Made by a program: the position numbers and the translations under genes. A model generated the notes under the pieces. It saw only the letters and a list, made by a program, of their open reading frames with translations. It searched no databases and was not told the origin of the DNA. Positions 52,572 to 60,996 of a stretch of DNA of 64,000 bases are shown piece after piece (within the stretch, counting starts at the first letter, position 1; each line of letters begins with the position of its first letter). The DNA comes from Gaiellasilicea sp963707575 (GTDB lineage Bacteria; Actinomycetota; Thermoleophilia; Gaiellales; Gaiellaceae). The stretch covers positions 868,001-932,000 of the forward strand of contig OY970171.1 of NCBI GenBank assembly GCA_963707575.1. The letters are read 5' to 3'.

Positions 52572-53758
52572 GCGCGGTTGCCCGGCCCCCAGACGGAGCC
52601 GAAGGTCCGACCCTCGGCGAAGCGCGAGCCCGAGAGCGCCGAGATGTCGATCGGCGGCTCCTGCCCGGCGATCACGTGCGCCAGCGACTCGCCCAGCGCG
52701 GGCGCAAGCTTGAAGCAGTGGCCGCTGCCTCCGAAGGCCGAGTAGTAGCCCGCGACCTCCTCCGCACCCACGATCGGGTACCAGTCCTCGGTGATGTCGT
52801 ACACACCCGAGTAGCCGGTCACGAAGGCGCCGCCGTAGTTCTCGGCGCCGAGGGTCGGGCGGAGGGCCGGAAGCCGGTTCAGCAGCCTCGGCACCATCCG
52901 CCCGAGATGCGCCGCGTCGGTGCCGTCGTCGTAGCTCTCGGGATCGGCGGGCTCCTTCTGCTTCGGCCAGCCCTCGCCGACGAGCACCTTCCCGTCGCCG
53001 TAGCGCCGGAAGTAGATCTGCTGCGTCGCGTCGGACATGACCGGCAGCTCACCGAAGCCGGCGGGGGCCTCGAAGATCGCCTCGTGCTCCCGGCTGAAGG
53101 TGAGCGGGTAGTCGACCCCGACCATCCGGCCGATCCGGTCGCCCCAGGGGCCGCACGCGTTGACCACGACGCCAGTGGCGATGGTGCCGTCGCCGGTGAC
53201 GACGCCGGTGACGCAGCCGCCCTCGACGGTGATGTCGAGCGCAGCGCAGCCCTCGTAGAGCTTCAGGCCCTGCTCCTGCGCGGAGCGGACGAGCGAGCGT
53301 GTCGTCTGCACCGGGTCGGCGTAGCCCGAGGTCTTCTCGAAGCAGGCGAGCGTGACGCCGTCGACGTTCAGCTCCGGCCAGCGGTGCTGCACCTCCTCGG
53401 GGGTGAGGATCTCGGTCTGCACGCCGAACTCCTGCTGCACGGGGACGACGTCGCGGATCGCCTGCTCCTGCTCCTCCGGGACGATCACCGCGTAGCCGTG
53501 CTGCACGAAGCCCGACGGGCCGCCCAGCCGCTCCTCGGCGTTCGCGAACATCTCCGCGCCGCGGACGGCGAGCCGGATCGCGACCTCGTTCGTGTAGTGC
53601 TGGCGCACGTGCGCGGCGGAGTACTGCGTGGAGCCTCCGCACACGGTCGACTTCTCGACCAGCGCAACGTCGCCGAATCCGAGCTCCGTCAGGAAGTGCG
53701 CCGTGCTCGCACCGACGATCCCCGCTCCGAGCACGACCGCATCAGCCTTCGCGATCAC
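52568..53758 (-). CDS. FAD-dependent amino acid oxidase/dehydrogenase (DAO family, sarcosine oxidase-like)
   Basis: The 396-aa flavoprotein starts at GTG 53758 behind AGGAGGAGGAA. It has the dinucleotide motif VVLGAGIVGASTAHFL and GGSTQYSAAHVRQHY. CGPWGDRIG and the C-terminal FGGSGHCFKLAPALGE bind FAD. The family oxidises secondary or D-amino acids (sarcosine oxidase, dimethylglycine dehydrogenase, D-amino acid oxidase). In a hydantoinase operon it could oxidise N-methylglycine from N-methylhydantoin-like compounds; that link is inference. The start lies 17 nt inside the upstream hyuB end. Confidence 0.88.
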   Translation of the reverse strand: MIAKADAVVLGAGIVGASTAHFLTELGFGDVALVEKSTVCGGSTQYSAAHVRQHYTNEVAIRLAVRGAEMFANAEERLGGPSGFVQHGYAVIVPEEQEQAIRDVVPVQQEFGVQTEILTPEEVQHRWPELNVDGVTLACFEKTSGYADPVQTTRSLVRSAQEQGLKLYEGCAALDITVEGGCVTGVVTGDGTIATGVVVNACGPWGDRIGRMVGVDYPLTFSREHEAIFEAPAGFGELPVMSDATQQIYFRRYGDGKVLVGEGWPKQKEPADPESYDDGTDAAHLGRMVPRLLNRLPALRPTLGAENYGGAFVTGYSGVYDITEDWYPIVGAEEVAGYYSAFGGSGHCFKLAPALGESLAHVIAGQEPPIDISALSGSRFAEGRTFGSVWGPGNRA

Positions 53759-55487
53759 CGTTCCTCCTCCTGGCCCTGCGGGCCGTTGTCCCTTCGTGGT
53801 CGACGACCCCATCTGGGTCCAGGGCGACGCCGTAGAGCTCCCGCGCTGCCTCCGTGCTGACCTTCTCGTTCGCGACGTCGAGCGCGACCGCGGCCGGGTC
53901 GCGCTCGAGCGGGTCGCCCCAGCCGCCGCCGCCCGCGGTGCGGTGGACGTAGACGTCTCCGACGTCGATCTCGGTGGAGAACATCGGCGGCAGCACCTCA
54001 CTCGTCCCGTCCGGCCGCTCGAGCGCGTTGCTCGACGTCGCGCCCGGCGCGCCCCCGGCGAGGCCGTAGGGCGGGTGCGTGGCGCGGTCGGAACGGACGA
54101 TCAGCGAGGTACCGGGCGTGAGGCAGCGCCAGACGCGCTCGACCGCGAGGCCGCCGCGATGCAGGCCGGCGCCGCCCGAGTCCGGCACGAGCCCGTAGCG
54201 CTCGACCACGATCGGATACTCCTGCTCGGCGACCTCGACGGGGACGTTCGCGGCCAGGCTCGCCGGGTTGGTCAGCCCGTCGTTCCCGTCCGCTTCCGGC
54301 GTCGCGCCCCAGGTGCCGACGACGAGCTCGTAGAAGACGAAACGGCCGCCGTCGGGCCGCTCGGAGCCGAAGATCGCGAGCGTGTTCCCGCCCTCGCCGG
54401 CGGCGGCGACGCGATCCGGGATCAGCTGCGCGAGCGCGCCGTTGACGGCGTCGAGCACGCGGAAGCCGGTGACGCCGCGCATCGAGGAGGCTCCCGGCAT
54501 CACCACCTCGGCGACGGTGCCCGGCTTCGTCAGCACGTGGATGGGCCGGAACGCGCCGGCGGTGTTGGGCACCTCGACGGTCAGCGCGGCACGCACGGCC
54601 TGGTAGACGCACGCCTGCACGAAGGAGCGCGTGCTGTTGAGGGCACCGCGCACCATCGGCGCCGAGTCGGTCAGGTCGGCCGTCACCTCGTCGCCCGCGA
54701 TCGTCACGTGCGCGGTGATCGGGACGTCCACGATGTCGATCCCGTCCGACCCGAGATAGTCGGTGAAGGACGCGGTCCCGTCCGGCCAGGTGGCGATCTC
54801 CTGGCGGACGAGCTGCTCGGTGTGGTCGATCAGGGCGTCCGTGAGCGCGGCGAGCTCGGCCGTGCCGTGGCGGGCTGCGAGCGCCTGGAGCTCGCGCTCG
54901 GCGACGGTGCACGCCGCGACCTGCGCGCCGAGGTCGCCGAAGGTCATGCGCGGGATGCGCACGTTCGCCTCGACGATCTTGTAGACGTCCTCGACCGGCT
55001 CGCCCTCGCTGTGGAGCTTCAGCCACGGCAGCCGGATGCCCTCCTGGAAGATCTCCGTGTTGTCGCAGGCGCTCGAGCCTGGCAGTCGGCCGCCCACGTC
55101 GCCGTGGTGCGCGGTCGTGCAGGTGAAGCCGATCAGCTCGGCACCAACGAACACCGGCTTGAAGACGAAGAGATCCTGCAGGTGGATGCCACCGTCGAAC
55201 GGGTCGTTCATCAGGAAGACGTCCCCGGGACGCATCCGGCCCTCGTACCGCTCCAGCAACGTCTCCATCGCGGTGGGCACCGACCCCAGGTGGAACGGGA
55301 CGGTGACCGCCTGCGAGACCGTGCGGCCCTGCGCGTCGCAGACCGACGCCGAGAAGTCCATCCCGTCGCGCACGACGCTCGAGTGGGCGGTGCGGAAGAT
55401 CGTCGTCGCCATCTCGTCCGCGATCGAGGCGAGCGCGTTGCCGACGATCTGGAGCGTGACGGGGTCGACCCGGGTAGTGCTCGTCAC
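53742..55487 (-). CDS. hyuB: Hydantoinase/oxoprolinase subunit B (HyuB), copy 3
   Basis: The 581-aa HyuB starts at GTG 55487 overlapping the hyuA stop. It keeps VDPVTLQIVGNALASIADEM, MNDPFDGGIHLQD, AHHGDVGG and TAGGGGWGDP, but is far from the tandem pair downstream. It therefore belongs to a different HyuB lineage paired with its own HyuA (55484-57565). A basic tail (TARRARRRNGDREG) extends past the usual end and may be spurious read-through. Confidence 0.92.
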   Translation of the reverse strand: MTSTTRVDPVTLQIVGNALASIADEMATTIFRTAHSSVVRDGMDFSASVCDAQGRTVSQAVTVPFHLGSVPTAMETLLERYEGRMRPGDVFLMNDPFDGGIHLQDLFVFKPVFVGAELIGFTCTTAHHGDVGGRLPGSSACDNTEIFQEGIRLPWLKLHSEGEPVEDVYKIVEANVRIPRMTFGDLGAQVAACTVAERELQALAARHGTAELAALTDALIDHTEQLVRQEIATWPDGTASFTDYLGSDGIDIVDVPITAHVTIAGDEVTADLTDSAPMVRGALNSTRSFVQACVYQAVRAALTVEVPNTAGAFRPIHVLTKPGTVAEVVMPGASSMRGVTGFRVLDAVNGALAQLIPDRVAAAGEGGNTLAIFGSERPDGGRFVFYELVVGTWGATPEADGNDGLTNPASLAANVPVEVAEQEYPIVVERYGLVPDSGGAGLHRGGLAVERVWRCLTPGTSLIVRSDRATHPPYGLAGGAPGATSSNALERPDGTSEVLPPMFSTEIDVGDVYVHRTAGGGGWGDPLERDPAAVALDVANEKVSTEAARELYGVALDPDGVVDHEGTTARRARRRNGDREG

Positions 55488-57565
55488 GAGGCGCTCCGCT
55501 CGAGCACGAGCGCACCCGTGGCGGTGTGGCGCCGGACCGTCCAGCCGGGCGGCACGACGACGGTCGTGTCGTACTCGTCCACGAGCAGCGGCCCCTGTTC
55601 GGCCGGCTCGCCGAGCGATGCGCGGAGGCGGATCGGCGCGTCGTGGCGCTCGCCGCCGACCTCGATTCCGCGGCTCACGGCGGCGCCGGCTGGGCCGCCG
55701 CCGTCGACATGGAAGGAGCGCGCCTCTGCCGGGGCGCCGAGCGCCGTGAGCCGCAGCGCGCGGATCTCGACCGGCGAGCCGGGCTGGTCGCGCACGCCGT
55801 ACAGGCGCTCGTGCTCGTCCTCGAAGCGCGCCCGCAATGCGTCCAGCGCCGCGCGGTCGGCCGAGCCAGGCGCGAGGTCGACCTCCACCTCCCAGCTCTG
55901 GCCGCCGTAACGCAGGTCGGCGCTCCGGCGGAGCTCGACGCCGACGCGGCCTTCGAGCACGGGCGCGAGCTGCGCCTCCATCTCGCCGTAGAGCGCGGCG
56001 ACCGCGCTCGTGTCGCACGTGTCGGCGTCGAGGTGGCACGTCCGTACCTCGTGGAACTCGGGACGGGCGAACAGCAGGCCGACGGCGCTGAAGAGGCCCG
56101 CGACGGCGGGCACGACGACCGTGCCGACGCCGAGGTCCTCCGCGAGCCCCGCCGCATGGATCGGACCCGAGCCGCCGTACGCGACGATCGCGAAGTCGCG
56201 CGGGTCGCGGCCCTTCTCCGAGGAGACCGAGCGCAGCGCACGCGTCATCCGCGCGTTCGCGATCCGGTGGATCCCGGCGGCCGCGGTGAGCAGGTCGAGC
56301 CCGAGCGGTTCCGCCACTCGCCGGACCGCCTCCTCCGCGCGCTCGACCGAGATCGTGATCTGGCCGTCCGCGACCGTGCCCGGCGGGATGAACCCGAGCA
56401 CGACGTTGGCGTCGGTGACGGTCGGCTCGGTGCCGCCACGGCCGTAGCAGGCAGGGCCGGGGTCGGCGCCCGCGCTGCGCGGCCCGACCTGCAGTCCGCC
56501 CGCGGGGTCGATCCAGGCGATGCTGCCGCCGCCCGCACCCACCTCGGCGATGTCGATCGTCGGGATGCGCAGCAGCTCGCCGGCACCGCGGATCAGCCGG
56601 CTGCCGGCCGACATCGAGCCGCCGACCTCGTACTCGCGGCCGCGCGAGATCGCGCCGTCCTCGATCAGCGAGGCCTTGGCGGTCGTGCCGCCCATGTCGA
56701 ACGCGATCACGTTCGGGAGCCCGAGCTGCTCCGCGACTCCGCGCGCGGCGACCACTCCCGCGGCAGGCCCGGACTCGAGCGCGAAGACCGGCCGCAGCTT
56801 CGCGTCGTCGGAGGTCATCACGCCACCGGAGGACTGCATGATCTGCAGGGGCCCGTCGAGGCCGATCCCGTCGAGGCCGGTGCGAATCCGGTCGATGTAC
56901 GACGCCATCAGCGGACGCACGTAGGCGTTCACGACCGTCGTCGCCGAGCGCTCGTACTCGCGCTGCTCTCGCAGGATCCGGCTCGAGAGCGAGATCGTGG
57001 CCTCCGGGAGCTCCTCGGCGAGGATCGCCCCGAGCCGCTCCTCGTGGTCGGGGTACAGGTACGAGTGCAGGAAGCACACCGCCACCGACTCGACCCCGGT
57101 CTCGCGCAGGCGGCCGGCGAGCAGGCGGCACTCGGACTCGTCGAGCGGCCGCAGGACGGTCCCGTCGGCAGTGACGCGCTCGTCGAGCTCGAAGCGGAGG
57201 CTGCGCTCGACGAGGGGCGGCGGCTTGCGCCAGAAGAGGTCGTACATGTGCGGGATGCGCAGCCTGCGGAGCTCGAGCACGTCGCGGAACCCGGCGGTCG
57301 TGACGAGTGCGGTGGGGCTGCCGCGGCGCTCGAGGACGGCGTTCGTGGCCACCGTCGTCCCGTGGATCACCTCGGCGACCGAGCCGTTGTCGTCCGCGGC
57401 GAGCGCGCCCACCGCCTCGACGACGGCGCGGTCGTAGCTGGGCGGCGTCGACAGGAGCTTGCGCACCAGCACGCGCCCGTCACCGCCCTGCAGGATCACG
57501 TCGGTGAAGGTGCCGCCGACGTCGACGCCGACACGCGCGTCCGCCGCGGTCGCGGTCGCACTCAC
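55484..57565 (-). CDS. hyuA: Hydantoinase/oxoprolinase subunit A (HyuA), copy 2
   Basis: The 693-aa HyuA starts at GTG 57565 overlapping the RraA-like stop (GTGA). It shows VGVDVGGTFTDVIL, IHGTTVATNAVLE, FDMGGTTAKASLI, GAGGGSIAWID and CYGRGGTEPTVTDAN. It pairs with hyuB copy 3. Together with the second set downstream this gives two complete ATP-dependent amidohydrolase/carboxylase systems in one operon. Confidence 0.93.
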   Translation of the reverse strand: MSATATAADARVGVDVGGTFTDVILQGGDGRVLVRKLLSTPPSYDRAVVEAVGALAADDNGSVAEVIHGTTVATNAVLERRGSPTALVTTAGFRDVLELRRLRIPHMYDLFWRKPPPLVERSLRFELDERVTADGTVLRPLDESECRLLAGRLRETGVESVAVCFLHSYLYPDHEERLGAILAEELPEATISLSSRILREQREYERSATTVVNAYVRPLMASYIDRIRTGLDGIGLDGPLQIMQSSGGVMTSDDAKLRPVFALESGPAAGVVAARGVAEQLGLPNVIAFDMGGTTAKASLIEDGAISRGREYEVGGSMSAGSRLIRGAGELLRIPTIDIAEVGAGGGSIAWIDPAGGLQVGPRSAGADPGPACYGRGGTEPTVTDANVVLGFIPPGTVADGQITISVERAEEAVRRVAEPLGLDLLTAAAGIHRIANARMTRALRSVSSEKGRDPRDFAIVAYGGSGPIHAAGLAEDLGVGTVVVPAVAGLFSAVGLLFARPEFHEVRTCHLDADTCDTSAVAALYGEMEAQLAPVLEGRVGVELRRSADLRYGGQSWEVEVDLAPGSADRAALDALRARFEDEHERLYGVRDQPGSPVEIRALRLTALGAPAEARSFHVDGGGPAGAAVSRGIEVGGERHDAPIRLRASLGEPAEQGPLLVDEYDTTVVVPPGWTVRRHTATGALVLERSAS

Positions 57566-58152
57566 TCGGGTAGCTCGAGCAGGTCGGCGAGCCGCCCGTC
57601 CCTGAGCAGGTGGGTGCGCAGGTCGTCCTCGTGGGCCTGGATCTCCCGCGCCGCGGTTTCGACCGCCGGCCAGTCGGCCGCCGGCACGACGAGCACCGCG
57701 TCGCTGTCGGCGACGATCTGGTCGCCTGGGGTGACGGTCACCCCGCCGACCTCCACCGGCTCGCCCACCGAGGACGCCAGCTCCTTGACGGACGTCGCCG
57801 GCGCGAAGCCGACGTGGAAGACGGGGAACCCGAGCACGGCGATCAGACCACCGTCGCGGATGGAACCGTCGATCACGAGCCCCTGCAGTCCCCGTCCCTC
57901 CGCATCCATCGCCATCAGCTCGCCGAAGTGGCCGACGTCGGTGCGACCGCCGGCGGCGACGACGAGCGCCGCACCCTCGGGAGCCTGCTGGAGCAACCGG
58001 TGCAGTGCGAGGTTGTCCCCCGGCGCGCACACGCAGGTCGCAGCGGGCGCGCAGATCGCGTCCATCAGCGTGAGGTGAGACAGGCCGGAGACGGCCTGCG
58101 CCCGTCCACCCGAGGCCTCGAGCACAGCGGCGGTCGAGATGAGATCCGACAT
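57562..58152 (-). CDS. RraA-like protein (HMG/oxaloacetate aldolase family)
   Basis: The 196-aa protein starts at ATG 58152. It carries GELMAMDAEGRGLQGLVIDG followed by SIRD, where Arg99 and Asp100 match the GxxxxD-R-D site that binds a divalent metal and pyruvate-like substrate in 4-hydroxy-4-methyl-2-oxoglutarate aldolases. The same family includes RraA, the RNase E regulator. In a catabolic operon the aldolase/decarboxylase role is more likely. It is the first gene of the leftward ten-gene operon, divergent from gntR. Confidence 0.87.
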   Translation of the reverse strand: MSDLISTAAVLEASGGRAQAVSGLSHLTLMDAICAPAATCVCAPGDNLALHRLLQQAPEGAALVVAAGGRTDVGHFGELMAMDAEGRGLQGLVIDGSIRDGGLIAVLGFPVFHVGFAPATSVKELASSVGEPVEVGGVTVTPGDQIVADSDAVLVVPAADWPAVETAAREIQAHEDDLRTHLLRDGRLADLLELPE

Positions 58153-58173
58153 CTGCCGTCTAGCGTTCGCCGA

Positions 58174-58192
58174 ATGAAATTTGAAATATCAT
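58174..58192. promoter_or_regulatory. 19-bp near-perfect palindrome, probable GntR operator of module C
   Basis: ATGAAATTTGAAATATCAT is symmetrical about G58183 with a single mismatched pair (58178/58188). It is a strongly AT-rich patch in the 79-nt gap between the RraA-like gene and gntR. Its core ATTTGAAAT is exact. It covers the earlier TTG (58181) open for the gntR frame, so ATG 58232 is the better start. It does not resemble the GATTGT sites of modules A and B. Confidence 0.65.
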
Positions 58193-58231
58193 GTTGCGCG
58201 CTGGGGCGAGCGTAAACGAGACTGCGGACAA

Positions 58232-58933
58232 ATGGAAGGCAACCTCGGCCACGATGTACCGCTCTACCCGCTCGGGAAGCGACAGTCGATCGAGCAGCGC
58301 GTCGCCCAATCGCTGCGCGGCCTGATCGTCTCGGGGCATCTCAAGGAGGGCACGCCCCTCGTCCAGCGCGAGCTCGCCACGAGGCTGGGCGTCTCCCAGA
58401 CCCCCGTCCGCGCGGGCCTGAGCCAGCTCGAGCGCGAAGGCTTCGTCGCGCTCGGGCCCACCGGGCGCGCGGTCGTGAACAGGCTCACCCGCGAGGACTT
58501 CGAGGAGATCTACGCCGCCCGCTACGGGCTGGAGGGGCTGGCCGCGAGGGTCGGCGCGGAAGCGGTCGGGCCGAAGGAGCTGGAGGAGATGCGCGAGGAC
58601 CTCGCTCACCTGCGGGACGCCGCGCGCGCCCAGGACGTCGACGCGTACCTCGGCCTGCGCTGGGACTTCTACGGCACCTGCTACCGGGCAAGCGGGAGGC
58701 CGCGACTCGTGGCGGAGGTGGAGCGGCTCTATCGCCGCTCCGAGCGCTACAACCGGATCGTCCTCTCGACCCCCCGGCGCTTCAAGGAGTCCGTCGGCCG
58801 CTACGCCGCCTTTCTCGCAGCCTGCAAGGCGCACGACGGCGCCGCCGCCGAGCGCACGGTGCAGGAGAGCCTCAGCTGGGCCGTCGGGCGCGTGGCCGGC
58901 GACCTGCCGTCCGAGTCGGAGTCGGAGGTGTGA
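58232..58933 (+). CDS. GntR-family regulator (FCD type), second copy
   Basis: The 233-aa regulator is read from ATG 58232, with a winged helix-turn-helix at about 18-83 (PLVQRELATRLGVSQTPVRAGLSQLEREGFV) and a helical effector domain after it. The usual first FCD metal pair D-x3-H is replaced by DFYGT, so metal binding may be lost or altered compared with the regulator at 23887. It is divergent from the Hyu operon and heads the flavoprotein/FAH/dehydratase operon (GTGA overlap), and probably controls both. Confidence 0.9.
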   Translation: MEGNLGHDVPLYPLGKRQSIEQRVAQSLRGLIVSGHLKEGTPLVQRELATRLGVSQTPVRAGLSQLEREGFVALGPTGRAVVNRLTREDFEEIYAARYGLEGLAARVGAEAVGPKELEEMREDLAHLRDAARAQDVDAYLGLRWDFYGTCYRASGRPRLVAEVERLYRRSERYNRIVLSTPRRFKESVGRYAAFLAACKAHDGAAAERTVQESLSWAVGRVAGDLPSESESEV

Positions 58934-60333
58934 GCGTCGCCACCGATGAGCTGCGCGTCGAGCTGGAAGCGGCGCTCACCGACGGCGGGCGCGTGTCCGC
59001 CGGCGACTCGGACCGCGACCTCCACTCGGCCGACATCAGCTTCCACCGGCCACAGCGGCCCGATCTCGTCGTCTACCCCACCTCGACCGGCGAGGTCTCG
59101 CGCGTCCTCACGCTCGCCAACGAGCGCCGCGTTGCGGTGACACCGTTCGGCGCCGGCTCGAGCCTGGAGGGCCACGTCATCCCCACGCACGCCGGGATCA
59201 GCCTCGACCTCACGCGGCTCGACCGGATCCTCGAGCTCGCGCCCGCCGATCTGACCGCGACGGTGCAGGCCGGAGTCACCCGCGGCGCCCTCGCGCGCGC
59301 GGCCGGCGAGCACGGCCTCTTCTTCCCCGTCGACCCCGGCGCGGACGCCACCCTCGGTGGGATGGCGGCCACGAACGCCGCCGGGACGACAACGATCCGC
59401 TACGGGAAGATGCGCGCCAACGTCCTCGCCCTCGAGGCGGTGCTGGCCGACGGGAGCGTGATCCGCACCGGCAGCCGCGCGCCCAAGACCTCGGCGGGAT
59501 ACGACCTGACCTCACTGCTCGTCGGCTCCGAGGGCACGCTCGCCGTGATCACCGAGCTGCAGGTCCGCCTGCACGGCCTTCCGGAGCACGTCGTCGCGCA
59601 GCGGATCTCGTTCCCCACGCTCGAGGCCGCGTGCCGCACGGCTGCGGCCGTCGTCGCGGCCGGCTCCGCCGTGACCCGGCTCGAGCTGCTGGACGCCCCG
59701 TCGCTCGCTGCGATCAACGCCCACTTCGGCACCGCCTACGACGAGGGCCCGTGCCTGCTCGTGGAGACCGCGGGCAGCGAAGCGTCCGTGGAGGCCGACC
59801 TCGCCTTCGTGCGCGAGTGCGCGCGGGCCGAGGGCGCAACCGCAGTCGTGGACGAGCGTGAGCCGGACGCCCGCGCGCGGCTGTGGGCGGTCCGGCACGA
59901 GGCCACCTACGCCGCGGCGGCCGCCGCGCCCGGCCGCCGGGAGCGCACGACAGACACGTGCGTGCCCGTCTCCGAGCTCGCCGCAGCCGTGGCCTTCACG
60001 CGCGCCGAGCTCGAGCGGCTGCGACTCGACGGGGCGATCCTCGGGCATGCCGGCGACGGCAACGTCCACGTCTCGCTCTGGGTCGACCCCGACGACGCCG
60101 CCGAGGCCGCGCTGGCCGACGAGCTCGTGGACAGCCTCGTCGCCGACGCCCTGGCCCGCGGCGGCACGTGCACCGGCGAGCACGGAATCGGCCTCGGCAA
60201 GCAGCACGCACTCGAGCTCGAGCACGGCGACCTCGTCCCGCTGATGCGGCGGATCAAGACCGTGTTCGATCCGCACGGAATTCTGAACCCGGGCAAGGTC
60301 TTCACCAAAGCCCCGACACCAGAGGAGCCCTGA
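58930..60333 (+). CDS. FAD-linked oxidase (GlcD/D-lactate dehydrogenase-like), copy 1
   Basis: The 467-aa PCMH-type flavoprotein starts at GTG 58930. VTPFGAGSSLEGH and the PGADATLGGMAATNAAGT segment bind FAD. YDLTSLLVGSEGTLAVIT and the C-terminal GHAGDGNVHVSLW plus GEHGIGLGKQ carry the catalytic histidines of the FAD-oxidase_C domain. It oxidises a 2-hydroxy acid (glycolate, D-lactate, 2-hydroxyglutarate type). No GlcF iron-sulfur partner is nearby. A paralogue lies at 60993. Confidence 0.92.
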   Translation: MSVATDELRVELEAALTDGGRVSAGDSDRDLHSADISFHRPQRPDLVVYPTSTGEVSRVLTLANERRVAVTPFGAGSSLEGHVIPTHAGISLDLTRLDRILELAPADLTATVQAGVTRGALARAAGEHGLFFPVDPGADATLGGMAATNAAGTTTIRYGKMRANVLALEAVLADGSVIRTGSRAPKTSAGYDLTSLLVGSEGTLAVITELQVRLHGLPEHVVAQRISFPTLEAACRTAAAVVAAGSAVTRLELLDAPSLAAINAHFGTAYDEGPCLLVETAGSEASVEADLAFVRECARAEGATAVVDEREPDARARLWAVRHEATYAAAAAAPGRRERTTDTCVPVSELAAAVAFTRAELERLRLDGAILGHAGDGNVHVSLWVDPDDAAEAALADELVDSLVADALARGGTCTGEHGIGLGKQHALELEHGDLVPLMRRIKTVFDPHGILNPGKVFTKAPTPEEP

Positions 60334-60996
60334 ATGCCGCACGACGGCCTGCCGTTCGACCGCCCGAGCAAGATCCTCTGCGTCGGGCTGAACTACCGCG
60401 ACCACGCGAGCGAGTCGAAGATGGAGCTCCCGGACGCGCCGCTCCTGTTCGCGAAGTGGCCGAACGCGCTCGTCGGCCACGGCGCGCCGATCGTGCTTCC
60501 GCGTCAGACCCAGGAGACCGACTACGAGGCCGAGCTCGGCGTCGTGATCGGTCGGGGCGGGCGCAACATCGCGGTGGGAGACGCGCTCGACCACGTCGCC
60601 GGCTACGTCTGCGCGAACGACGTCAGCTCGCGCGACATTCAGTTCGCCGACGGCCAGTGGACGCGCGGGAAATCGTTCGACACCTTCTGCCCGGTCGGGC
60701 CGGAGCTCGTGCCCGCCGACCGGATTCCCGACCCGCAGGCGCTCCGGATCCGCTGCCTGCTGAACGACGAGGCCCTCCAGGACGCGAGCACGGCCGACAT
60801 GATCTTCTCCGTCGCCGAGGTGATCGCCTACATCAGCGACGGGATCGAGCTGCTGGCCGGCGACCTGATCCTGACCGGGACGCCTCCGGGAGTCGGCTTC
60901 GTCCGGACGCCGCCGGTGTACCTGCAGGACGGCGATGAGGTGACCGTCGAGATCGAGGGCGTGGGCACGCTGACGAACCCGGTCCGCCGCGCGTGA
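60334..60996 (+). CDS. Fumarylacetoacetate hydrolase family protein
   Basis: The 220-aa enzyme starts at ATG directly after the upstream stop. The metal site is Glu65 and Glu67 (DYEAELGVVIG) and Asp96 (ANDVSSRD). KSFDTFCPVGP and LTGTPPGVGF are standard. The family includes oxaloacetate decarboxylase, 2-hydroxyhepta-2,4-diene-dioate isomerase, and dehydratases or hydrolases of 2-keto-3-deoxy acids. Placed between two 2-hydroxy-acid oxidases and a dehydratase, a 2-keto-acid substrate is likely. Confidence 0.9.
   Translation: MPHDGLPFDRPSKILCVGLNYRDHASESKMELPDAPLLFAKWPNALVGHGAPIVLPRQTQETDYEAELGVVIGRGGRNIAVGDALDHVAGYVCANDVSSRDIQFADGQWTRGKSFDTFCPVGPELVPADRIPDPQALRIRCLLNDEALQDASTADMIFSVAEVIAYISDGIELLAGDLILTGTPPGVGFVRTPPVYLQDGDEVTVEIEGVGTLTNPVRRA

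Noticed and set aside
53742..57131. A 1129-residue frame that could suggest a HyuA-HyuB fusion
   Set aside because: The N-terminal half is the wrong frame across hyuA copy 2. HyuB copy 3 has a proper GTG start at 55487 overlapping the hyuA stop.
58181..58231. TTG 58181 as start of the second GntR gene
   Set aside because: It lies inside the AT-rich palindrome and has no ribosome binding site. The HTH spacing suits ATG 58232 better.
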